Source: Pseudomonadota bacterium (lineage in GTDB: Bacteria > Pseudomonadota > Gammaproteobacteria > Burkholderiales > Burkholderiaceae_C). Taken from it: DNA of 64,000 nt. The stretch is taken from NCBI GenBank assembly GCA_021805825.1, contig JAJZEC010000005.1:1-64000 (forward strand), written 5' to 3'. Position numbers and translations under genes: made by a program. This document shows, one piece after another, positions 1 through 8,567 of the stretch (its first letter is position 1; each line of letters opens with the position of its first letter). The notes under the pieces are model-generated. The model saw only the letters and a list, made by a program, of their open reading frames with translations. It ran no database searches and was not told the origin of the DNA.

Positions 1-1234
1 GCGGGAGCGGGCCAATCGCCGAGCCGAAGCGATGGCTGCGCCGCAGCATGGCCACCCCCTGGGCGACCAGCGGGCCCTGCGCATCCTGCAGCGCCGCATC
101 GATCTCCTGACCGCACAGCTCGCGTACCTGCTGTACGGTGCGCGGCAGGTAGCGACCCTGCGCAGCATGCTCGCACAGCTCGCCCAGCACCGCGCCGGCC
201 TCCACGCTGGCCAGTTGATCGCGATCGCCCAGCAGCACCAGACGAGCATGAGGCGGCAGCGCCTCGAGCAAGGCGGTCATCATCTCCAGATGCACCATCG
301 AGGCCTCGTCCACCAGCAGCAGGTCGACATCCAGCAGATGCCCGGCATGGTGGCGCATGCCCCGCGTCACGGCCTGCGCGCCGAGCAGCGCATGCAGGGT
401 GCGCGCCGCCGGGATGGACGCCGCCAGCCGCAGCACCGCTTCGCCCTCCCCCAAGCGCCGTGCAAGTCCGGCCAGGGCGGCCTCGAGGGATTGCTGCAGG
501 CGCGCGGCAGCCTTGCCGGTGGGAGCGGCCAGGGCCACGCGCAGCGGCTGCGGCGCGCTGGCCAGCAGCAGCACCAGCAGGCGCGCCGCGGTGTAGGTCT
601 TGCCGGTTCCGGGCCCGCCGGTGATCACGCTGACGCGGCTGCGCAAGGCGATGGCACAGGCGATGCGCTGCCAGTCGGGTTGCGCATCGGCTGCGGCCAC
701 CGGCTCGAACAGCCGATCCATCCAACGCGCGACTTCCTGCTTTGCCACGGGCACCTGGCAGCCGGCGCGCTGCAACCACTGCGCCGCCAGTCGCCGCTCA
801 TACTCCCTGTAGCGCCGCAGGTACAGCCTGTCGTGCTCCAGCACCAGGGGTTGGCCACCGTCGTCGCCACCGCCCTGCACCCACCACACGACCTCGCTGC
901 CGCGCAGCGCCCGCAGCCAGGCCGAGGCCAGGTCGCCGTGCTGCGGCTGCAGCAGTTCGCGCGCCAGCCCCAGCAGTTGCTCGCTCAGCCTGGACTGCGC
1001 GCCGCCCCCCCCGCCCGGATCCCCCGGTGCCTGCAGCGGCAGGCAGACATGGCCGAGCCCCTCCAGGTGCACCAGCCAGGCCACAGCCAGCAGCACCTGG
1101 GCGTCGTCGTGCGCGCCACGCTCGGCCACGAAGGCGACGAAGGCCGCGTCCAGGCGGCGCAGCCAGCCCTGCTCGACCCATGCCGGCAAGGCCTCCAGCA
1201 CGCGCCGGCGCGCGCCCTGCGCCGATCTGCTCAT
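1..1234 (-). CDS. recD: Exodeoxyribonuclease V alpha subunit RecD (3' part cut by window edge)
   Basis: RecD is the 5'-3' helicase of the RecBCD complex, which processes double-strand DNA ends for recombination repair. The first 411 codons are visible; the C-terminus lies left of the window. A Walker A motif GGPGTGKT sits near residue 205 and a Walker B/helicase motif LLLVDEASMVHLEMM follows some 80-90 residues later. The start is the ATG whose first base is 1234; it overlaps the recB stop by 4 bp (ATGA), indicating translational coupling. It is the last gene of recC-recB-recD. Identification by helicase motifs plus operon context is firm. Confidence 0.93.
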   Translation of the reverse strand, partial: MSRSAQGARRRVLEALPAWVEQGWLRRLDAAFVAFVAERGAHDDAQVLLAVAWLVHLEGLGHVCLPLQAPGDPGGGGGAQSRLSEQLLGLARELLQPQHGDLASAWLRALRGSEVVWWVQGGGDDGGQPLVLEHDRLYLRRYREYERRLAAQWLQRAGCQVPVAKQEVARWMDRLFEPVAAADAQPDWQRIACAIALRSRVSVITGGPGTGKTYTAARLLVLLLASAPQPLRVALAAPTGKAAARLQQSLEAALAGLARRLGEGEAVLRLAASIPAARTLHALLGAQAVTRGMRHHAGHLLDVDLLLVDEASMVHLEMMTALLEALPPHARLVLLGDRDQLASVEAGAVLGELCEHAAQGRYLPRTVQQVRELCGQEIDAALQDAQGPLVAQGVAMLRRSHRFGSAIGPLP

Positions 1235-4200
1235 CGCACCGCCTCCACCCCGGTGCCGGCCTGCCCCGGCGCGGCTTGCTGCAGCAGTTCGTCCAGGCGC
1301 TGCAGCCAGTCGATGTCGGCGGGCATCGCGAAGCACCCCTTCGCGGGCCCTTCGATGCCACGCAGGAACAGGCACAGCGCGCCGCCGAGCTGGCGCCGCG
1401 GCTCGTAGCGCGCGCCCAGGCGCACGCGCAGCAGGCGATGCAGGGCCAGCAAGTACAGCATCGCCTGCACGTCGTAGCGGTGCTCGGCCACCGCGCGCGC
1501 CAGCGCATCGCGGTCGTAATCGGCGTCGCGCTCGCCGAGCGCGTTGGACTTGTAGTCCAGCACCCAGTAGCGGCCCTGGTGCTCGAACACCAGGTCGGCG
1601 AAACCCATGACCAGCCCGTGCAGGCTGCGCTCGTCGAGGCGGGCATGCTCCAGCGTGCCCAGCCAGCGCGATGCGCACAGGCTGTCGATCGCCTGCGCGC
1701 TGCTCGCCCGCACCGGGAACCAGAACTCCATCTCGGGCAACACGGCCTGCAGGGATCGCAGGCTCGCCTGCAGCGGCGGCAGCCGGGTGTCCAGCACCTT
1801 CTGCAGCCATTGCCATGCGGCTCCGGCCTGCGCCTCCCACCCCAGTCGCGCGCAGCGCTGCTCGAAGGCCTGCTGCACGCCGGCTGCATCGCCGAATCCC
1901 TGTTCGGCCAGCCAGGCCAGTTGCTGGTGCAGGAAACTGCCGGCCTGGGCTCCGCGCGCGAAGGCATGCTGCACGCCCAGCGCGGGCGGCCGTTCCGGCG
2001 TGGCCTCGCCCTCGGCGTCGAGTTGCGGCCGGGGCAGGCCGGAAGCGGCGCGCAGCGGCGCGAGATCGCGCGCCATCGAACTGAAGCTGGCCATCGACCA
2101 GTCGCGCTCGAACACGGCCGTATAGGGCGCGGGGGGATGCAGGACGGCCGGCGCCGCGGCCTGCCGCAGCCGGGGCGGGGGCTGCATCGGCTGCAGCGGG
2201 CCCCAGGACACACCGGACGCGCCGTGCAGCGCCTGGCCCAGCAACTCCTCCCACTGCGGCGCGGACGCAGCGGATTCGGCACCGAGCAGGCGGCCCAGCG
2301 CGCTGGCGTGCAGCAGGCAGCTGCCGCCGCGGCCACTCAGCGCGGCCGCGCCGATCCACAGCGCCTGGCGGGCGCGCGTCAGCGCCACGTAGAGCAACCG
2401 CAGATCCTCGCGCAGCCGCAGCTCGTCGTTCGGCTGCGCAGGCTCGTCGGGGTCGTCGGCTTCGGACTGCGCATCGGCGGCATCGTCCTCGTCGGCGGCG
2501 CGGAAATGACTCGCGAAAGGCAGGTACACGATTTCGTATTCCAGGCCCTTGGCCTTGTGGATGGTCACCACCCGCACCAGGTCGGACTCGCTTTCCAGGC
2601 GCAGTTGCTGCTCGTCGGCAGTCGGCACCCGCCCCTGCTGGGCATGCTCGAACCAGCGCACGAGGGCCTGCTGGCCGTCGATGGCGGCGCTGGCGCGCTG
2701 CAGCAGTTCGGCCAGATGCAGCACATTGGTCAGCCGGCGCTCGCCGTCCGGGAGCTGCAGCCAGCGCGGCACGAGCTGCAGGCGGTGCAAGGCGCCGCGC
2801 AGCATGGGCAGCACGCCCTGCCGCTGCCACACCTGCTGCAGCTCGAGCAGCAGCTCGGCGTGCCGCTCGAACACCTGGTCGTCGTCGGCCAGCGCCTGCA
2901 GCTCGCGCAGTTCCAGGCCGAGGGTGGCGCTGGCGAAGGCGGCGCGCGCCAGGCGGGCATCATGCGGCGCGGCCACCGCGCGCAGCAGGCGCAGCAAGCC
3001 GCGCGCCTCGGCGCTGTCGAACACCGATTCGCGCTCGCTCAGGTAGACGCTGGCGATGCCCCGGCGACGCAGCTCGGCGCGCACGCAATCGGCCTCGGCC
3101 CGGGTACGCACCAGCACCGCGATGTCGCGCAGCCGCAGCGCCTGCAAACCCTGCGCGCCGCGCAGGCCGCACAGCGGGTCGTTCAGGCGGCCCACCATGT
3201 GGTCGGCGCAGGCCTGCGCGCACTCCGCGCGCGCCTGAGTCGCACTGCGCAAGGCCTGGCCATACTCGATCCGCAGCACCGGCAGATCGCCCTCGCCGTC
3301 GACCCACCGCGTGGGCAGCCCGCGCGCGGCCACCGCGACGAAGGGCAGCGGATTGCCACCGGCGTCGCGCCAGCCGAAGGCGCCGGAACCGGCACGCTGC
3401 TCGGCCTGCTCGAACAGGCGGTTGACCGCGGCCACCAGGGGCTGGCTGCTGCGGTAATTGGTGTGCAGCACATAATGCCTGCCGGTGGTGGCCAGGCGCG
3501 CCTGGATGTAGCTTTCGATGTCGGCGCCGCGGAAGGAGTAGATCGACTGCTTGGGATCTCCGATGAGCAGCACCGCCGTCTGCGGGTCGTTGTCGCGCAG
3601 GCGGTACAGGCTGTCGAACAGTCCGTACTGCAGCGCCGAAGTGTCCTGGAATTCATCGATCAGGGCCACCGGATACTGCGCCAGGATGCGTTCGCGCAGC
3701 CGCGCACCCCCGGCACCGGCCAGCGCCTGCGCCAGGCGCAGTTGCAGGTCGACGAAGCCGAAGCTGTGCGCCTGCTGCTTGAGCTCGGCCAGTCGCTGCT
3801 CGACCGCCAGGCAGGCGCGCTCAGCCAGCTCCGGGGCGGCCATCGGCAGTGCCTGCAGTTGCGCGCGCAGCCGCGGCAGGCGCTCGAAGCCCTGCGGAAT
3901 GTCGATCGCTCGCCCCTTCCTCAGGCAGCCGCGCAGGCCGGCGCCCTGCAGCCGCTCCCAGGCGCCGTCGTCCAGCGCGGGAGGCTCGCCGTCGGCGGCG
4001 TCCCGCCAGCGCTGCAGGGCGGCGAACCATGCCTCGACGCGCAGCACGGGAAGCTTGCGCGCATCGAAGGGATTGGCAGCCCCCGCGCAGACGCCGCACA
4101 GCCAGTCGCGCATCACGGGCAGTTCGGCGTCCCACTCCTCGCGCAGCGCGCGCATGCCCTGCACGCGCTGCTCCTGCACGCGCGCCCAGGCGGTGCCCAA

Positions 4201-4884
4201 TGCACCTGCGGTGCCCGGCGCGGCTTGCGGCGCGGCCTGCGCCTGCTCGATGCGCCGGCGCACGCGCCGCCCGATGTCGCGCTCGAACGCGTCGAACCGC
4301 GGCCACACCGCGAGCAGCCCGGCCAGCGCCGCATCGCGCAGGGGATAGACCTCGCATCGCCAGACATCGCGCAGCGCCCGCCCGCGCAGCTCGGACTCAT
4401 CGGTGAGCAACTGCTCGTCGAAGGCGCTGCCGCTGTCGAAGGCATGCTCGCGCAGCATGCGCTGGCACCAGGCATCGATGGTGAACACCGCCGCATCGTC
4501 CATGGCGTCGGCCGCCAGCGCCAGGCGCCATGCCGCCAGTTCGCGCGCCGGCGCGTCGCCGATCTGCCGCAACAGCTCGGCCAGCAGCGGATCCTCCGGC
4601 AGCGGCCGGTGCGCGCCCCGCAGGCATGCCGCGGCCACCGCCAGACGCTGGCGGATGCGCTCGCGCAATTCCTGCGTCGCGGCGCGGGTGAAGGTCATGA
4701 CCAGGATGCGCGACGGCTCCAGGGGCTCGCGCCAGGCGCAGCCCGCCGCGCCGTGGCCGAGCACCAGCCGGAGATACAGGGTGGCTATCGTCCAGGTCTT
4801 GCCCGTGCCGGCGCTGGCCTCGATGAGACGGCTGCCCCACAGCGCAAGCTCCAGCGCCTGCAGCGGCTGCGTATCTTCAGCCAT
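1231..4884 (-). CDS. recB: Exodeoxyribonuclease V beta subunit RecB
   Basis: RecB is the 3'-5' helicase and the nuclease of RecBCD. The 1217-residue product opens with the UvrD-type Walker A motif SAGTGKT (near residue 25), followed by VMTFTRAATQELRERI, and has DEFQDTSALQY and the GDPKQSIYSFRGAD helicase motif. The C-terminal nuclease domain carries the catalytic VLDYKSN motif. Length agrees with the family (about 1200). The ATG at 4884 overlaps the recC stop by 8 bp; an upstream extension in the same frame lies inside recC and was rejected. Confidence 0.96.
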   Translation of the reverse strand: MAEDTQPLQALELALWGSRLIEASAGTGKTWTIATLYLRLVLGHGAAGCAWREPLEPSRILVMTFTRAATQELRERIRQRLAVAAACLRGAHRPLPEDPLLAELLRQIGDAPARELAAWRLALAADAMDDAAVFTIDAWCQRMLREHAFDSGSAFDEQLLTDESELRGRALRDVWRCEVYPLRDAALAGLLAVWPRFDAFERDIGRRVRRRIEQAQAAPQAAPGTAGALGTAWARVQEQRVQGMRALREEWDAELPVMRDWLCGVCAGAANPFDARKLPVLRVEAWFAALQRWRDAADGEPPALDDGAWERLQGAGLRGCLRKGRAIDIPQGFERLPRLRAQLQALPMAAPELAERACLAVEQRLAELKQQAHSFGFVDLQLRLAQALAGAGGARLRERILAQYPVALIDEFQDTSALQYGLFDSLYRLRDNDPQTAVLLIGDPKQSIYSFRGADIESYIQARLATTGRHYVLHTNYRSSQPLVAAVNRLFEQAEQRAGSGAFGWRDAGGNPLPFVAVAARGLPTRWVDGEGDLPVLRIEYGQALRSATQARAECAQACADHMVGRLNDPLCGLRGAQGLQALRLRDIAVLVRTRAEADCVRAELRRRGIASVYLSERESVFDSAEARGLLRLLRAVAAPHDARLARAAFASATLGLELRELQALADDDQVFERHAELLLELQQVWQRQGVLPMLRGALHRLQLVPRWLQLPDGERRLTNVLHLAELLQRASAAIDGQQALVRWFEHAQQGRVPTADEQQLRLESESDLVRVVTIHKAKGLEYEIVYLPFASHFRAADEDDAADAQSEADDPDEPAQPNDELRLREDLRLLYVALTRARQALWIGAAALSGRGGSCLLHASALGRLLGAESAASAPQWEELLGQALHGASGVSWGPLQPMQPPPRLRQAAAPAVLHPPAPYTAVFERDWSMASFSSMARDLAPLRAASGLPRPQLDAEGEATPERPPALGVQHAFARGAQAGSFLHQQLAWLAEQGFGDAAGVQQAFEQRCARLGWEAQAGAAWQWLQKVLDTRLPPLQASLRSLQAVLPEMEFWFPVRASSAQAIDSLCASRWLGTLEHARLDERSLHGLVMGFADLVFEHQGRYWVLDYKSNALGERDADYDRDALARAVAEHRYDVQAMLYLLALHRLLRVRLGARYEPRRQLGGALCLFLRGIEGPAKGCFAMPADIDWLQRLDELLQQAAPGQAGTGVEAVR

Positions 4885-7800
4885 CGTCGCCCTCCGGCAG
4901 GCGCAACCGCGCATCGTCGGCGTCGAGGCGCTGCATCGTGCGCGCCCATTCGCACAGCGGGACGAACAGATCCTGCGCGAACGACTCGAAGCGCCCGTCG
5001 GCGCACAGCGCGTCGAAGTCCGCGTAGATGCGCTCCAGGTAGGGGTCGGCCACGTCGCCGCGGTGCCTGCTGGAGCCCTCGTAGGCCGCGCGCGGCTTGC
5101 GGCCCTGCGCGCAGGCCATGGCACTGTGCAATCCCCACGGCAGCGGCTTGCGCAAGGCCTGGGCCCACGCGGTGAGCAGGCGCCCCAGTTGCGCCTCGGC
5201 CGCGTCCTGCGGCAACGCCTGCCAGTACAGCAGCGCATCGGGGCCGATCACGTAGCCGGTGCAAGGAACATCGGCGGCGGCCGTGCCGAGCATGCGCACC
5301 CAGGTACGCAGCAGGCGATCGACACGCAAGGTGCTGCCCCGCTGCAGCAGCGGCGAGGCCACGCAGTCGACCGACACCGCGCCGGACGCTGCATGCTGCC
5401 GACGCAAGCCGTCGATGCGATCGTCGAGCACGAGCTCGGCACCATCCTGCTGCAACACCAGGCGCAAGGGCTGCGGCGGCAGTTGCAGTGGGTGCCGCAG
5501 GCACAGCGCGCTCCACGCCCGCAGCGCCGGCTCCAGCTGTTGCTGCAAGCCCTGCGCCAAGGCCTGCCCGGGGCCTGCCAGCGGCAGCAGGCCGGCGGCC
5601 GCCACACGCCGCAGGCGCTGCCGCAGCAACGCCTGCGCCTGTTCCGGATGCGGCGCGGCCTCCGCCAGCAGCGCGCGCAGCAGCTCGTGCTGCTGCAATC
5701 CGTCGAGGGCGAACACCTCGTCGTCGTCGGGTGCTTGCGCGAGCTCGTCGAAGCGCACGTCCAGGCGCTCGCGGAAATACAGCCGCACCGGATTGCGCAG
5801 CAGCTCGGCAAGATCGCGCAGGCTCGCGGGCGGCGGGCCCGGATCCGGAACCGGCGGGGCGGGAGCGGTCGGCGCGGGCGCCGCGCCCACGGTCGCGAAC
5901 CACTCGCGGGCATGCGTGCGCGGCCCGCCGGGCGCGCCATGGCGCGGGCTGAAGGGCTGCAGCGGATATTCGGCGGTGCGCAGTCGCAGCAGGGCCTGCC
6001 CCGCCGTCTCGTCCGCCTCGTGGCGTGGCGCCGCAAAGCAGGCGGCGAGGTAGTCGCGCAGTTGCGACACCAGCAGCGACGGAGCCAGGCGGGTGTTGTC
6101 GCGCTCGCTGCGTCCGCGCCAGCTCACAGAGAACACGCGGCGTGCGGCCAGCAGGGCTTCAAGCATCAGGTAGCGATCGTCGTCGCGACGCGAGCGGTCG
6201 CCGGCGCGGAACTGCCCCGGGGCAGCCATGAGGTCGAAATCGCTGCGCCGCGTCACCCGCGGGTAGGCGTCCTCGTTCATCCCCAGCAGGCACACCACCT
6301 CGAAGGGAATCGCCCGCAACGGCAGCATGGTGCAGAAGGTGACTCCGCCAGCCAGGAAGCGTCCCGCCGCGGCGTCCTCGTCGATGCGCTCCAGCCAGGC
6401 CCGGGCAAACACCGGCAGCGGCAGCGGCAGGTCGAAACCGGCGCATTCGCAATCCTGCAGCCACCGGGCCAGCGCCTCGTGCATCGCCGCCAGCGCCTGG
6501 CGCTCGCCTTCGTCGGTGGGGCGCAGGCAGCGTTCGAGCAGATCGCGCCCGCGTCGGGCCCATTGCTGCGGCGTGGCCGGATCGAGGCATTGCCGCCACC
6601 AGTCCTGCAGCACATCGAGCAGCCCCTGCAGCACGCCCACCAGCTCGGCATCGAGGCCGCCGATTCCCGGCAGGGGCTCGATGCCCTGCCAGGCCGCGCC
6701 CTCGCCGCTGGCGTAACCCAGCAGCATGCGCCGCAACGCGAAGGCCCAGGTCGCCGCCTCGCCACAGTCCTGCAGCCCCAGGCTGGCCCGATGCGTCCCG
6801 TGCAGACCCCAGCGGGCGCCGGCGGCGACCATCCAGCGCGTCAGCAGCGGCTGATCGGCCGCATCGAGGCCCAGGCGCGCGGCCACGGCCGGCACCTCCA
6901 GCAGGCCGCAGACCTCGCTCAGGGTCACGCGCTGGTGGCCGATGCCCAGCAGCCACTCCAGCGCCAGCAGCAGCGAGCTGCCGGAACGCCGGCCGAGGTC
7001 GGCGATGTCGAAGGGAATGTGCCTGGGATCGTGCTGCGGATACTGGGCGAACACGGCGCGCACAGCGGGTGCGAACTCCTCGATGTCGGGAACCATGACC
7101 ACGATGTCCCGCGGGTGCAGCGCCGCCTCGCCCTCCCCGACTGGCCTTGCCAGCAGGTCGAGCAGCCGGTCGTGCAGCACCTCGACCTCGCGCTGCGCGC
7201 CATGCGCGACATGGAACTGGATCGAGTCGTCGCGATCGGCGATCGGCGCGAAGCGGTGCTCCTCGGGCGGCAGCAGGTCGCGGATCGCCGCCTGCACGGA
7301 TTCGAGCAGGGTACGCGGCTGTCGCTCGTCGAAGGCCTCGACGCGCGGCAGCCCGGGCGCCTCGACCCCGCCGTCCTCGAAGGCGTCGAGCTGGCGCATG
7401 AAATCGCGCCCCTGGCGCCCCCAGGCGGCCAGCAGCGGATGGGCGTGCAGGTGCATCGACGGCAGCGCAACCGAGGCCAGCTCGCGCCCACCGCGCAGCG
7501 CCTGGCGCGGGCGCGCCGCGCGCAGCAGTTCGCGCCCCTCGATGATGTCGGCCCAGTGGAAACGACAGGGGTTGAGCACGGCCACCAGCACCTGGCAGTG
7601 CCTGGCCATCGCCGCCAGCAGCTGCAGCAGGGCCGGGGCCAGGCAGGCGGCGCCGAACAGGCTCACCCTCTGCGGCAGCGGCAGGCTGCCCGGCGCGGCC
7701 GCGTGCAGGCGCTCGAGCACGCGCTGCTGCACCTGCGGGCGCACCAGCAGCTGTGCCTGTTCGCCGAGGTCGTCGAGCAGCATGCGCCACAGCGCCGGCT

Positions 7801-8374
7801 GCCAGCCTTGCGCGATGGGCAGCGGCCGGCTCCGGCCGCCGGCGTCGATCAGCTGGTCGAGGCCTTGTGCCCAGGCGTCCAGCCAGTCGGCACGGTACAC
7901 CTGGTACTGGTCGTACAAGTCGGCCAGGCGCTGCGCCAGCTGCAGCGCGCGCACCGGATCCCCATCGCGCAGGTAGGCCTGCAACGCGTCCATGCCGGGC
8001 TTCCGGCAGGCCGCCGGAAGCAGCCGCAACAGCCGCCAGACGAGGGCTTCGCGATCCAGTGGCGAACGGCTGCCCAGCGCGGCCTCGCCCAGCACCTGCC
8101 GGTAGACGCTCCACGCGAAGCGCGCAGGCAATTCGATGCGTGCCGCCGCGCTGATTCCCAGCTGCTGCGCGGTGGCCGCGTGGAACCATTCGCCGGCACC
8201 GTGACTCTGCACCAGCACGACCTCGGACTGCAGCGGCGGCAGCGGCCAGCGCTGGTGGGATTGCACCAGCAACTGCTGCAGGGTCTCCAGGCGGTTGCCG
8301 TGCAGCACCAGCAGCCCGCGCGGCGGCGGCTGGAACGCGCTGGCGAAGGCAACGGCGGGCGTATGGGGCGGCAA
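4877..8374 (-). CDS. recC: Exodeoxyribonuclease V gamma subunit RecC
   Basis: RecC is the scaffold and Chi-recognition subunit of RecBCD. The 1165-residue product has the family N-terminus (LLVLHGNRLETLQQLL), the conserved LFGAACLAPALLQLLAAMA segment, the VCLLGMNEDAYPR segment and the LSVSWRGRSERDN-like stretch (here FSVSWRGRSERDN). Length is normal. It heads the recCBD operon, with 8-bp overlap into recB. No promoter was assigned in the divergent gap toward soeA. Confidence 0.94.
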   Translation of the reverse strand: MPPHTPAVAFASAFQPPPRGLLVLHGNRLETLQQLLVQSHQRWPLPPLQSEVVLVQSHGAGEWFHAATAQQLGISAAARIELPARFAWSVYRQVLGEAALGSRSPLDREALVWRLLRLLPAACRKPGMDALQAYLRDGDPVRALQLAQRLADLYDQYQVYRADWLDAWAQGLDQLIDAGGRSRPLPIAQGWQPALWRMLLDDLGEQAQLLVRPQVQQRVLERLHAAAPGSLPLPQRVSLFGAACLAPALLQLLAAMARHCQVLVAVLNPCRFHWADIIEGRELLRAARPRQALRGGRELASVALPSMHLHAHPLLAAWGRQGRDFMRQLDAFEDGGVEAPGLPRVEAFDERQPRTLLESVQAAIRDLLPPEEHRFAPIADRDDSIQFHVAHGAQREVEVLHDRLLDLLARPVGEGEAALHPRDIVVMVPDIEEFAPAVRAVFAQYPQHDPRHIPFDIADLGRRSGSSLLLALEWLLGIGHQRVTLSEVCGLLEVPAVAARLGLDAADQPLLTRWMVAAGARWGLHGTHRASLGLQDCGEAATWAFALRRMLLGYASGEGAAWQGIEPLPGIGGLDAELVGVLQGLLDVLQDWWRQCLDPATPQQWARRGRDLLERCLRPTDEGERQALAAMHEALARWLQDCECAGFDLPLPLPVFARAWLERIDEDAAAGRFLAGGVTFCTMLPLRAIPFEVVCLLGMNEDAYPRVTRRSDFDLMAAPGQFRAGDRSRRDDDRYLMLEALLAARRVFSVSWRGRSERDNTRLAPSLLVSQLRDYLAACFAAPRHEADETAGQALLRLRTAEYPLQPFSPRHGAPGGPRTHAREWFATVGAAPAPTAPAPPVPDPGPPPASLRDLAELLRNPVRLYFRERLDVRFDELAQAPDDDEVFALDGLQQHELLRALLAEAAPHPEQAQALLRQRLRRVAAAGLLPLAGPGQALAQGLQQQLEPALRAWSALCLRHPLQLPPQPLRLVLQQDGAELVLDDRIDGLRRQHAASGAVSVDCVASPLLQRGSTLRVDRLLRTWVRMLGTAAADVPCTGYVIGPDALLYWQALPQDAAEAQLGRLLTAWAQALRKPLPWGLHSAMACAQGRKPRAAYEGSSRHRGDVADPYLERIYADFDALCADGRFESFAQDLFVPLCEWARTMQRLDADDARLRLPEGDDG

Positions 8375-8449
8375 GGCGGGCGCAGCGGGTGGCAGGAGCC
8401 CTCGCAGTGTAGGGCGTCGCGGGGCGAGGCTCGAAGCCCTGGTCGATCA

Positions 8450-8468
8450 ATCGAATTATTTGTTCGAT
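8450..8468. promoter_or_regulatory. Perfect dyad ATCGAA-N7-TTCGAT upstream of soeA
   Basis: An AT-rich island in a GC-rich gap holds a perfect 6-bp inverted repeat with a 7-bp spacer. A second, wider near-palindrome surrounds it: GATCAATCGAAT (8445-8456) against ATTCGTTTGATC (8481-8492), 11 of 12 positions complementary. Size and placement just upstream of a likely -35 box suit a LysR-type or other dimeric regulator. The regulator itself is not identifiable in the window. Confidence 0.5.
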
Positions 8469-8486
8469 GCGACCAAAATCATTCGT

Positions 8487-8515
8487 TTGATCGCCATCCA
8501 GAAGCTGCCTACAGT
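8487..8515 (+). promoter_or_regulatory. Candidate sigma-70 promoter of soeABC
   Basis: TTGATC (8487-8492) and TACAGT (8510-8515) are separated by exactly 17 nt; each matches the -35/-10 consensus at 4 of 6 positions. The predicted start (about 8522) leaves a leader of about 45 nt before the soeA ATG. The -35 box lies inside the right arm of the wide inverted repeat, so the upstream operator could control it. Confidence 0.4.
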
Positions 8516-8567
8516 GCCTCCCACGAGCACCGTCGCGCGCCGCCATCACCCTTCCGAGCACCTGCCC

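Noticed and set aside
742..5175. Very long open frame (over 1400 codons) on the plus strand opposite recB and recC
   Set aside because: Its product is low-complexity Arg/Ala/Gln/His-rich with no domain pattern; long antisense frames are expected in GC-rich coding DNA opposite genuine recB.
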